From contig JAFAEQ010000029.1 of assembly GCA_023423935.1 (NCBI GenBank), positions 1-64,000 on the forward strand: a stretch of 64,000 nucleotides of DNA, in the 5' to 3' direction. Each line of letters begins with the position of its first letter. Within the stretch, counting starts at the first letter, position 1. The stretch comes from Pseudomonadota bacterium. GTDB lineage: Bacteria > Pseudomonadota > Gammaproteobacteria > Steroidobacterales > Steroidobacteraceae. The position numbers were made by a program, and so were the translations under genes. Below the pieces are notes generated by a model, which had not been told where the DNA came from, did not search any database, and was given only the letters and a program-made list of their open reading frames with translations. Of the stretch, positions 26,105-33,867 are shown piece after piece.

Positions 26105-26675
26105 GGGTCAGCCACATGATAACCGTGAGCGGCACGCCGACTCGCACGAAATCCTCGAAGCCATAGTGGCCGGCGCAAGATGGAGCTGCCGCGCGCAAAG
26201 CTCGATCACGATCGGCGTGCCGTTAACAGCAGCAGCGTTGTTCTCATTGGCCAACATCGCCGTCGCCAGCAACGGACTCTCAGCCCCAGACGCACGAGAT
26301 CACGCGCCCCACTATCGTTAGCTCATCCGTCGTCACAAGCCTCCGACTCGCCGCCATCGATGCACAGATTGCGATCAGCGCTTCGTTGCCGAAGACTCCA
26401 AAGAACCGCAGCAGATCGAATTCACCTTGAGCCGTTCGATAAGGAAACAGACTGAAACCGAGATGAGCGCGATGACCGTAAGGCTCGACACTTCGATGGC
26501 CACCGATTGGCGTGAGAACTGGTACAGCGCAAGCAGCATCAATGCCATCACGCCCAGGCATGTAGATCCGGCATGTTGTGATCTTTGTATTGCCGGAAGT
26601 CCAACGAGCTGCAGGATCGCTCTGTGCCTGCAGATGGCGCGCGCTCGCCGCCACCGCCAGAATTCCGGCGGCATT
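26105..26675 (-). pseudogene. SLC13/DASS-type anion permease remnant
   Basis: Minus-strand fragments in different frames match successive parts of an SLC13-family permease: an N-terminal hydrophobic stretch (VIALISVSVCFLIERLKVN), then FFGVFGNEALIAICASM, then LLATAMLANENNAAAVNGTPIVIEL (the conserved NNAAA transport motif), and finally GHYGFEDFVRVGVPLTVIMWL from the last domain. The whole is about 570 bp, where an intact gene would exceed 1.7 kb, so the middle (including any TrkA-C domains) is deleted and at least two frameshifts are present. It lies between the YcaQ-like gene and a small hypothetical gene. Confidence 0.75.
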
Positions 26676-26824
26676 AGGGTAAGAGCGCGCCGCGCGACGT
26701 GCTCAGCGCAAATCCCTCTCGAGCGATTCGTCCGTCGGACTACACGACGTATGTGAAGCAGGTTCTTTTCCGACCGCTCTTCTTTGGCAGCATGCGCAGA
26801 CTCGCGACTTGCAGGAGCCTCCCC

Positions 26825-27040
26825 ATGCGCCCCTCACATGAGTTCTCGGTCGAACTCACCGCACAGGATTTGCTGAACCCGCCACAGTTGAAATCAGCAG
26901 CAGTGGAAATCACCGAGGTCGATCTGGCAGCGATGGCCGCTGCACTCATCGCACCGCCGTCATCGGCACTTTCCCAAGACGGTGAGCTCGAGATCGAGCT
27001 CACCGCGGAAGAGATCGATGTTCTTTTGGGAGGCAACTAG
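26825..27040 (+). CDS. Small acidic protein with duplicated motif
   Basis: A 71-residue acidic protein. The ATG at 26825 is chosen because AGGAG lies about 9 bases upstream; the frame is open back to 26699, but that part reads through unrelated sequence. The protein contains two similar segments, FSVELTAQDLL near the start and EIELTAEEIDVLLGG at the C terminus, linked by an Ala-rich helix with SAAVEITEVDLAAMAAALI. No signal peptide and no known family recognised. It could be a short regulatory or peptide-precursor-like protein; function is unknown. Confidence 0.5.
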   Translation: MRPSHEFSVELTAQDLLNPPQLKSAAVEITEVDLAAMAAALIAPPSSALSQDGELEIELTAEEIDVLLGGN

Positions 27041-27331
27041 TCGCTAGTCTGCTGGCTGCTAGTCAACGAGAGTCGCAAGTCAGCTAGTCCGCTAGTCATA
27101 GAAGAGTCGCAGCGGCTAGCGCCGCTTCATCCGTTGTGGGTTCGGCTCAGCCGAACAGAGAACCAGTCCGACTAAGTCGGACCCACAGCAGAACAGACAT
27201 CCCTTCTGGCTAACAGACCAATGGACGAGTCTGCTAGTTGACGCTGGTCAGCGGTCCGCTAGCACTGATCGCTAGCCATAGAGATGCGAGCTTCAGGAAA
27301 CGCATCTGACACTGCTGGCTGGTGGTCGGCT
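27041..27331. repeat. Octamer ctag repeats and a REP pair
   Basis: Octamer repeats at 27036-27120 and 27205-27290 flank a compact REP pair (27135-27188: GTTCGGCTCAGCCGAAC then GTCCGACTAAGTCGGAC), where the palindrome loops have shrunk. The region is a convergent gap before the DUF4136 gene. Confidence 0.8.
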
Positions 27332-27907
27332 CTACATATTCGGTTTGCCGGGGAACTGACGCATCAGTTCCGTGACCACGGCATTCACGGTCACGCGCGG
27401 GTTCGCCATCGACTCTTCGGTGACGCGCCCCTCGGAGATCCCTTCCCAGATCAGCTGCTTCTTCTCTGCATCGACGATGTCGAGATTGATCGTGCCGATC
27501 TTGTACGTGACCGTGCGATCTTCATCGTACATCGGCCATGCGTTGTACAGGCCGTAGCGATAGCCGTAGTACCCGTATCCGAGCGCCGGGGACGGCCGCG
27601 TTTCGGTGCGCTCCCGCGTATTCATGTAGAAGTTCACCAGCAGGTCGGGATGATCCTCGCTGTACTTGTAGCCGCGAGCTTCCATCGCCGCGGTCACCGA
27701 GTTCTTGAAATAGCTCGTCACGAGCGTCGAATACCCGCCACGATCGGTACCCGTCTCCTTCGGGAAGCCGAAGGTACGATAGACGGAGAAATCGGCCTTC
27801 TTGTCATAGTCGATGCGCGTCTGCGGCGCACGCGTCGTGGCGCAGCCTGCCATGAGCATCACGACAAGAACGCCGGCGACGGCGGCAAATGAACGTTTAC
27901 TGAACAT
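27332..27907 (-). CDS. DUF4136-family lipoprotein
   Basis: A 191-residue lipoprotein (MFSKRSFAAVAGVLVVMLMAGC, lipobox Cys22) of the DUF4136 family, with the family-like opening DYDKKADFSVYRTFGF and a late TINLDIVDAEKKQLIWEGISEG block. A tyrosine- and glycine-rich segment (ALGYGYYGYRYGLYNAWP) lies in the middle. It is expected in the periplasm or outer membrane; function is unknown. It starts at the ATG at 27907. Confidence 0.88.
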   Translation of the reverse strand: MFSKRSFAAVAGVLVVMLMAGCATTRAPQTRIDYDKKADFSVYRTFGFPKETGTDRGGYSTLVTSYFKNSVTAAMEARGYKYSEDHPDLLVNFYMNTRERTETRPSPALGYGYYGYRYGLYNAWPMYDEDRTVTYKIGTINLDIVDAEKKQLIWEGISEGRVTEESMANPRVTVNAVVTELMRQFPGKPNM

Positions 27908-28065
27908 GTCTGACCCCTTTTTCCTGGCCTTGGCGCAATGCTACGTTGTGCCGACTGAATGTGCGATTTACTGCAATTGTGGGCTGCTGGCCGCGGATTC
28001 AACCGCTCCAACCGCCATGCGCTCGAGTCACACGTCGGGTTCCATGAAATGCACGGAGACTGAGC

Positions 28066-28575
28066 ATGTCTGCATTCGCCGTCCGACCTGCCCAGCCTGA
28101 AGATGTGCCGGCGATTACCGCGATTTATCAGCACTACGTCCTGACTCACACGGCAACGTTCGAGGTCGATCCACCGGACAGCGCAGAGATGGCGTCACGC
28201 ATGCAGCGCCTGGTGAGCGCAGGCCTGCCTTATCTGGTCGCACAGCAAGGCCCGCAGGTGATCGGCTATAGCTACGCGGGTCCGTATCGAACCCGCGCCG
28301 CGTACCGGCACACCGTGGAGAACTCGGTGTACCTGCATCCCGATCACACCGGCCGTGGCGTCGGTAGCCGCCTCCTGGACGAGCTCATCCGTCGGTGCAC
28401 CGAAGCGGGTTATCGTGAAATGGTCGCCATCATCGGCGACTCGGAAAACACCGCATCCATGCGCATGCACGCTAAGGCAGGTTTCACCCACGTCGGCACA
28501 CTGCATCGGGTCGGCTTCAAACTCGGACGCTGGCTCGATACGGTGCTGATGCAAAGGTCGCTTCGCTTCAATTGA
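28066..28575 (+). CDS. GNAT N-acetyltransferase (phosphinothricin-type)
   Basis: A 169-residue GCN5-family acetyltransferase resembling phosphinothricin/methionine-sulfone acetyltransferases: VRPAQPEDVPAITAIYQHYV, the YRTRAAYRHTVENSVYLHPDHTGRGVGSRLLDELI acetyl-CoA loop (GRGVGS near 98) and GFTHVGTLHRVGFKLGRWLD at the end. These enzymes acetylate small amines or amino-acid analogues in the cytoplasm. The ATG at 28066 follows GGAGA at about 8 bases. It is convergent with ogt across a heptamer-repeat hairpin. Confidence 0.92.
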   Translation: MSAFAVRPAQPEDVPAITAIYQHYVLTHTATFEVDPPDSAEMASRMQRLVSAGLPYLVAQQGPQVIGYSYAGPYRTRAAYRHTVENSVYLHPDHTGRGVGSRLLDELIRRCTEAGYREMVAIIGDSENTASMRMHAKAGFTHVGTLHRVGFKLGRWLDTVLMQRSLRFN

Positions 28576-28658
28576 CAATGGACAATTGACAATGAAACCG
28601 CGGGAGGCTGCGTGATCAGCCATCTCAGTCCGCGTTGTCAATTATCAATTATCCATTG
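28572..28658. repeat. Heptamer-repeat inverted arms between GNAT and ogt
   Basis: Left arm ATTGACAATGGACAATTGAC (28571-28594 region) and right arm (28635-28658) with ttgtcaattatcaattatcc are built from 7-base units of the attgaca type and complement each other. They span the convergent stop codons and probably fold into a bidirectional transcript-end hairpin. Confidence 0.75.
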
Positions 28659-29253
28659 CGAGCGCATGCTGTCCTCGCTCCAGATCCAGGAGCCGCTGCT
28701 TTCTCCATAGGCCACCGCCGTAGCCGCCGAGTTTTCCATCGGCATTGATGACGCGATGGCATGGAATCACGATCGCGATCCGGTTGAGACCATTGGCCGT
28801 GCCGACCGCGCGCATGGCCTTGATATCGCCCAGAGACTTGGCCATGTCCAGATACGACCAGGTGACGCCGTAAGGGATCGTGAGCAGCGTCGACCAGACA
28901 CGCTGCTGGAACGCAGTGCCGGGATACTCGAGCGGTAACTCGAACTGACGCCGTTGACCAGCGAAGTATTCGTGAAGCTGAGTCTGCAGGAGATCGAGCC
29001 ATCGGTTGGGTCCGCTACGAAGGTTGGCCCGGAAGAGCCGACGGACCGATGCGAGTTGCTGCTGAAGAATGTCGCGTTCGCTGAACTCCAGCAGGACGAG
29101 CGCGGAATGTGTCGCACCGGCGAGCAACGGCCCGACAGGCGAATCGATCCAGGCGATATCCACATCGACGTCTGCCGCTGATGCGTCACCCGAGGCGAGC
29201 ATCTGCGCGAGCGCATCGGCAGCAAGCTGAACCTTCATGGTCATCTTCGTCAT
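28645..29253 (-). CDS. ogt: Methylated-DNA-protein-cysteine S-methyltransferase
   Basis: A 202-residue suicide repair protein that removes O6-alkyl groups from guanine. The C-terminal domain has FQQRVWSTLLTIPYGVTWSY (helix-turn-helix), ANGLNRIAIVIPCHRVI with the acceptor Cys in PCHR, and the GKLGGYGGGLWRKQRLLDLE end. The N-terminal region is longer than average by about 20 residues; the exact start between M1, M4 and M6 is uncertain. Its 3' end overlaps the right arm of the preceding repeat. Confidence 0.92.
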   Translation of the reverse strand: MTKMTMKVQLAADALAQMLASGDASAADVDVDIAWIDSPVGPLLAGATHSALVLLEFSERDILQQQLASVRRLFRANLRSGPNRWLDLLQTQLHEYFAGQRRQFELPLEYPGTAFQQRVWSTLLTIPYGVTWSYLDMAKSLGDIKAMRAVGTANGLNRIAIVIPCHRVINADGKLGGYGGGLWRKQRLLDLERGQHALAMDN

Positions 29254-29312
29254 GGAAGATGCAGGCTACTCCTCGCTCGCTGACCGGACTCGCCGCATTC
29301 GGACCTGGACGG

Positions 29313-29813
29313 TCAGCGCTCCGAGCCAACGCTTTCGGACGGCTTGCGGTGCCGTTCGAGATGACGCTCGATGACTGACAGGGCGGTGAGCACGATTACG
29401 GCCAGGATCGCCCCGAGCGATGCCAGCATGTAGTATCCGGCCCCGCATGAGACGCCCAGCGCAGCGGCCATCCACATGTTTGCGCCCGTCGTGAGTCCAC
29501 GAACGCTGCCGCGACTTTGAATGATCGCGCCGGCTGCGAGGAACGCGACTCCCGCCGTGACGGCCTCGATGATGCGGATCGGATCGGTGTTCGCCTCCTC
29601 GCTCGTCCGCACGATCTGCGTGTGCAGTTCCATGGTGATCAGAGTGAACAGGCACGCCGCAAGCGAAACGAGAATATGGGTCCGCAGCCCCGCGGGCTTG
29701 TTGCGCAACTCGCGATCGAAACCGACGATGCCACCGAAGACCGTCGCCACGAGCATCCGCAACAAGGCATCGCCTGGTGCGATGAAAGTCGTTTCCCCGG
29801 CGAGCCACTCCAT
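29313..29813 (-). CDS. MgtC/SapB-family membrane protein
   Basis: A 166-residue inner-membrane protein with about four or five transmembrane helices. The family core is visible in LLRMLVATVFGGIVGFDRELRNKPAGLRTHILVSLAACLFTL (near 18-60), VTAGVAFLAAGAIIQSRGSVRGLTTGANMWMAAALGVSCGAGYY (near 80-125). MgtC proteins support growth at low magnesium and modulate ATP synthase in pathogens; the role here is inferred only from family. The ATG at 29813 follows AGGTG by 5 bases. Divergent from slt. Confidence 0.9.
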   Translation of the reverse strand: MEWLAGETTFIAPGDALLRMLVATVFGGIVGFDRELRNKPAGLRTHILVSLAACLFTLITMELHTQIVRTSEEANTDPIRIIEAVTAGVAFLAAGAIIQSRGSVRGLTTGANMWMAAALGVSCGAGYYMLASLGAILAVIVLTALSVIERHLERHRKPSESVGSER

Positions 29814-29938
29814 ACGTTCACCTAGAACCCGCAGTAAGAGCGAGCGCGAAACGTACTGCGTTGTGGGGAGGTTCCTGGCAGCCTCCCGTCGGATCATCGA
29901 CGATGGCGCCGACTGACGCATCCCGTTACCCTTTGACG

Positions 29939-31909
29939 ATGCTACGTTTCTTGCACCCTTCAGCGTGCCTCGCGGCACTCCTCATGGCTCTGTGGCTCGC
30001 TCCGGCGTCCGCCGAAACCGATCCGCTCGCCAAGACTCGGACCGAATTTCTCGAAGCCTATGCTCGTCTCGATGCTCAGAGCGTCTCTGTCGCCGACAGC
30101 GAAGCGCTGCGCACGTATCCGCTCTATCCGTATCTGCAATCCGCCCGGCTCCGCAAGGCGCTGCTGAACACCACCGCGCCTCTGAATACTGTCGATGAAC
30201 GTGTTGCGACATTTCTTGCGACCTACGATCCCGAACCGGTCACACGTGAGATGCGGCGCGCCTGGCTCGAAAGCCTCGCCTCCCGCCAGGAGTGGGCCCT
30301 CTTTCTCGAGAACTACCGCGAAGCCGCGGCGACGGACGCATTGCGTTGTCGGAGCTTCGAAGGCCGAATCGCACTGGGGAGAACCCAGAATCTGCAGACC
30401 GAAATCGCCGCGCAATGGCTCACCCCTTCCTCGCTGCCGCCGTGCGACACCGCGTTCGAATGGCTGCGTGCGCAAAATGGACTGCCGCCCACGCTCATCG
30501 AGCAACGCGTTCGGCTTGCCCTGACGAAAGGCAATTGGAGCTTTGCGCGTCAGATCATCAATCAGCTGCCGGTCGAACGACGCGATCCGTGGCTGCAATG
30601 GGCTGCCTTGCTGGAGAACCCGCGGCGCGGCATCGACAATCTGATTGCGAATCCGCAAAGCTCGCTCGAACCTGCAGCGGTGCTCGCAGGATGGTCGCAG
30701 CTCGCGCGCAGAGATCGTCCGGGAGCCATGGCGCGTTTCGATTCGCTGATCAAGGCTCGCAATCTGGATGAGAAATCCGCGAGCCCTTACGCACTCGCAC
30801 TGGCGCTGCCGCTCGCCTGGGACCGCGATACCGCATCGCTGCGCTACTTCGCGAAAGTGCAGCTTGCCGACTTCGATGACACCGCGCTCGAGTGGCAAGC
30901 CAGAGCCGCGCTCTGGGCCGGCGACTGGCAGACAGTCACGCGTTCGATTGCCGCGATGTCCGATGCCACGCGCAACTCGGCGCGCTGGCGGTACTGGTCG
31001 GCGCGCGCGGCGGATCAGGCGCAAGACGCAGCAACTGCACTGGCGCTGTATCGCTCGGTGCTCGCCGACGACAACTACTACTCCGCGATGGCCGCAGCGC
31101 GTCTGGACCAGGCGGTCGTTCCTCATCCGCAACGGCTCACGCGTGATCGCACTGCCGTGCGCGAGATCGAGGCATTGCCTGCATTCGTTCGTGCTCGTGA
31201 ACTGCTGCGCGCAAACATGCGGCGTGAAGCTTCGAGCGAATGGCAGTTCGGCTTCGAGAGCCTCGGCGAAGCCGCGCGTCCGCAGACCATTCATGTGGCC
31301 GCCGATTGGGAATGGTTCGACCAGGCCGTGGCTACCGCGACGCAGGTGCGCGTCTTCTATGACTATCACCTGCTCTATCCGCAGCCCTTCGATCGTGAGG
31401 TGCGCGCTGCCGCCAAGCTGACGGGCGTCGACCAGACCTTGATCTACAGCGTGCTGCGACAGGAAAGCCTGTATCGCACGGATGCCGTCTCGGCCGCGGG
31501 CGCTTACGGTCTGTTGCAGTTATTGCCTGCAACGGCACGTCACACGGCACAGCGCCTGAAGCGCCCGAAACCCTCGACGAGCGATCTGTTCGTACCAGCG
31601 ACGAATGTCGCATTGGGTGCCGGACAGCTGCGCATTCTGCTCGACCGCTTTGCGGGCCAGACCGCCGTCGCCCTCGCCGGCTACAACGCAGGTCCGGGGG
31701 CCGCAACGCGCTGGCTGCCGGGCGAATCCGTCGATCCCGACATCTGGATCGAGAACATCCCGTACAACGAAACCCGCGGCTACGTCCAACGCGTCCTCTG
31801 GCACAGCGTCGTGTTCGGCTGGCTACGCACCGGCACCGCACAGAAGACCGATGGATGGCTCGTGCGGATCACGCCGAAGAATGACGGAGCGATGCTGAGT
31901 AGCGAGTGA
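29939..31909 (+). CDS. slt: Soluble lytic murein transglycosylase
   Basis: A 656-residue periplasmic enzyme cleaving peptidoglycan glycosidic bonds to 1,6-anhydromuropeptides. It has an N-terminal signal peptide (MLRFLHPSACLAALLMALWLAPASA), then a long alpha-helical superhelical U/L-domain to about residue 480. The catalytic SLT domain follows (SVLRQESLYRTDAVSAAGAYGLLQLLP, with Glu in RQES; GYNAGPGAATRWL; ENIPYNETRGYVQRVL). The ATG at 29939 coincides with the signal peptide. Overlapping heptamer repeats (agtgatg) begin at the stop. Confidence 0.93.
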   Translation: MLRFLHPSACLAALLMALWLAPASAETDPLAKTRTEFLEAYARLDAQSVSVADSEALRTYPLYPYLQSARLRKALLNTTAPLNTVDERVATFLATYDPEPVTREMRRAWLESLASRQEWALFLENYREAAATDALRCRSFEGRIALGRTQNLQTEIAAQWLTPSSLPPCDTAFEWLRAQNGLPPTLIEQRVRLALTKGNWSFARQIINQLPVERRDPWLQWAALLENPRRGIDNLIANPQSSLEPAAVLAGWSQLARRDRPGAMARFDSLIKARNLDEKSASPYALALALPLAWDRDTASLRYFAKVQLADFDDTALEWQARAALWAGDWQTVTRSIAAMSDATRNSARWRYWSARAADQAQDAATALALYRSVLADDNYYSAMAAARLDQAVVPHPQRLTRDRTAVREIEALPAFVRARELLRANMRREASSEWQFGFESLGEAARPQTIHVAADWEWFDQAVATATQVRVFYDYHLLYPQPFDREVRAAAKLTGVDQTLIYSVLRQESLYRTDAVSAAGAYGLLQLLPATARHTAQRLKRPKPSTSDLFVPATNVALGAGQLRILLDRFAGQTAVALAGYNAGPGAATRWLPGESVDPDIWIENIPYNETRGYVQRVLWHSVVFGWLRTGTAQKTDGWLVRITPKNDGAMLSSE

Positions 31910-31968
31910 TGAGTGATGAGTGATGAGCAAGATTGCTCGTGCCGCTCCATTGCCCGCTGTTCATTCCC

Positions 31969-33768
31969 CTAACTGGTTGCGGCGAGTCTGTCGCGTGAGC
32001 CCACCTCGGGCTTCGTCTGCGTCGCAGAGACGGAACCAAGAAGACTCTGCACTTCGTCCATCGCCTGCTGAAGGTTGATCGCGACGCGGTCGGCGCCCGC
32101 TTCCTTCATGCGAGCAACGGAATGCGCGGCGTCGCTGGCGTTCGGCCGTGGACGCAATGCCAGTAGCTTGGCTTTCGGACGTGCGGCACGGATGCGGCGG
32201 CAGATCGAGCGAGCTTCGCTGCCGCGCGTGGCTGACACGGCGACCACACAGGTGAGCTCGGGGCGCTCGGCGATCGCGTGCTCCACCATGTGTTCGATGT
32301 TCTCGCCGTGACTCACGGTGACCACCGGGTGGCCGCTCGCTTCGATAGCCGTCGCCAGCATATCGAGCACGATCCGATCCGCGGGCGAGCGCGCGCTGAT
32401 CAGGAGTATGTCCGCTCCGTCCTGCGATGCCACGCGATGCTTCGTACGCGCGAGCGCCACGATTTCCGCCGTGGCCTCGAGAATGAAATCGAGATCCTCG
32501 CTCGTGATCTCATCCTTGGTGTAGTGCTGTTCCGCGAGCCGCAACGCAGGGATCAACACCTCATCCATTGCACCGGTCGGACCGAGCTCAGCGATCTTGC
32601 GCGACGCCAGCTCGCTCGCTTCGTCTTCATCGCGCGCGAGCAATCGCTGGTAATAGCGAACATGCGGCGCGAGTGCCGGCTCTTCGGCAAAGATGATGGC
32701 GAGAAAACGCAGCGCTGGAACGTGACGCCCCAGCACGGCGATACACACAGTGAGCGGCGTCGCGAGCAGCAGACCGACCGGGCCCCACACCCAGATCCAG
32801 AACAGCGCCGAAACCAGCAAGGCGAAGGAGGAAACGCCTGTGCGCCGACCAAACAGCATCGGCTCGACGAAATAGCCGGTCAGCATGTCGAGGAACAGGA
32901 ACATGGCGAGCGTCTGCAAGGTCTCCGTCCAACCGGGGAAGACGGCGAACGCGAGACACGCAGGGAACAGCGCAGATAGCATCGTGCCCACGTACGGCAC
33001 GAAGCGCAGGACGGCACTCAGCCCACCCCACAACGCGGCGTAAGGCACACCGATCCAGTACAGCCCCGCCGTAACGAGCGCTCCCAGCGTGATGTTGATC
33101 AGCGTCTGCGCGACGAGAAACCGGCTCACGCGCTGCGCAGCTTCATCCATCAAGCGCGTCGTCAGCGTGACATTGTCCGTACCGGTCAGCCTGATCAGAC
33201 GATCGCGCAGATCTTCGCGCTGGCCCAGCATGAACGCCACGAGCACCAGGACGATGACCGCACTCGCAATCGGCTCGAAAAATGCGGTCGCTACTTCATG
33301 CAAACGTTCGCTCGGCGTCAGCCGGGAGGGCACGACGCGCACAGGCTGTGCCGCGCGATATTCGGCCGCGTTGCTGTCGAGCTGCTCGGTGACACGATCG
33401 ACGGTGCGTGTGAGCTGACGGAACGTGCCATTGCTGCCAGTGCGCAGATCCGCGGCCTTCTCGCGCATCGACGAGGTGTACTTCGTGACTTGCGTGGACA
33501 GCTCGGTGAACTGCAGACCGATGACGTAGCCAACGCCGCCGACCGCACCGATCGCCAACGCCATGGTCAGCGCGACACCGGCGAAGCGCGGCAGCCGCAT
33601 GCGATCGCAAAAGCGCACGAGCGGCGTCAGCGTGAACGCCAGGATCACGCCTAATGCCAACGGCACGAGGATCGAGCGCGCGGCCCACAACACGGCAGTG
33701 ACCAGCACGACGCCGATCAGAGCGAGCCATGAGCTGCCAATCCGTGTGACGACTTGTTGCTGGGGCAC
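31969..33768 (-). CDS. AI-2E/PerM-family transporter with C-terminal extension
   Basis: A 599-residue polytopic membrane protein of the AI-2E exporter/PerM family. Transmembrane helices lie at about 12-60, 62-85 and 165-340, with a cytoplasmic or periplasmic helical region in between (residues 90-155). The family core LINITLGALVTAGLYWIGVPYAALWGGLSAVLRFVPYVGTMLSALFPA is clear. Residues about 380-599 form a soluble extension with an alternating helix/strand pattern (VVTVSHGENIEHMVEHAIAE; ATRGSEARSICRRIRAARPKAKLLAL), absent from short family members. The substrate is unknown, and assignment as an autoinducer exporter would be unsupported. Confidence 0.85.
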   Translation of the reverse strand: MPQQQVVTRIGSSWLALIGVVLVTAVLWAARSILVPLALGVILAFTLTPLVRFCDRMRLPRFAGVALTMALAIGAVGGVGYVIGLQFTELSTQVTKYTSSMREKAADLRTGSNGTFRQLTRTVDRVTEQLDSNAAEYRAAQPVRVVPSRLTPSERLHEVATAFFEPIASAVIVLVLVAFMLGQREDLRDRLIRLTGTDNVTLTTRLMDEAAQRVSRFLVAQTLINITLGALVTAGLYWIGVPYAALWGGLSAVLRFVPYVGTMLSALFPACLAFAVFPGWTETLQTLAMFLFLDMLTGYFVEPMLFGRRTGVSSFALLVSALFWIWVWGPVGLLLATPLTVCIAVLGRHVPALRFLAIIFAEEPALAPHVRYYQRLLARDEDEASELASRKIAELGPTGAMDEVLIPALRLAEQHYTKDEITSEDLDFILEATAEIVALARTKHRVASQDGADILLISARSPADRIVLDMLATAIEASGHPVVTVSHGENIEHMVEHAIAERPELTCVVAVSATRGSEARSICRRIRAARPKAKLLALRPRPNASDAAHSVARMKEAGADRVAINLQQAMDEVQSLLGSVSATQTKPEVGSRDRLAATS

Positions 33769-33867
33769 GGTGAGGGACTACGCCGGGGCGGATGCACGAG
33801 AAATGCGGACACGTGCCTGCAGGTTCCTTGAATGCGCCGACCTTCCGCCGGACGCGGATCGACACGA

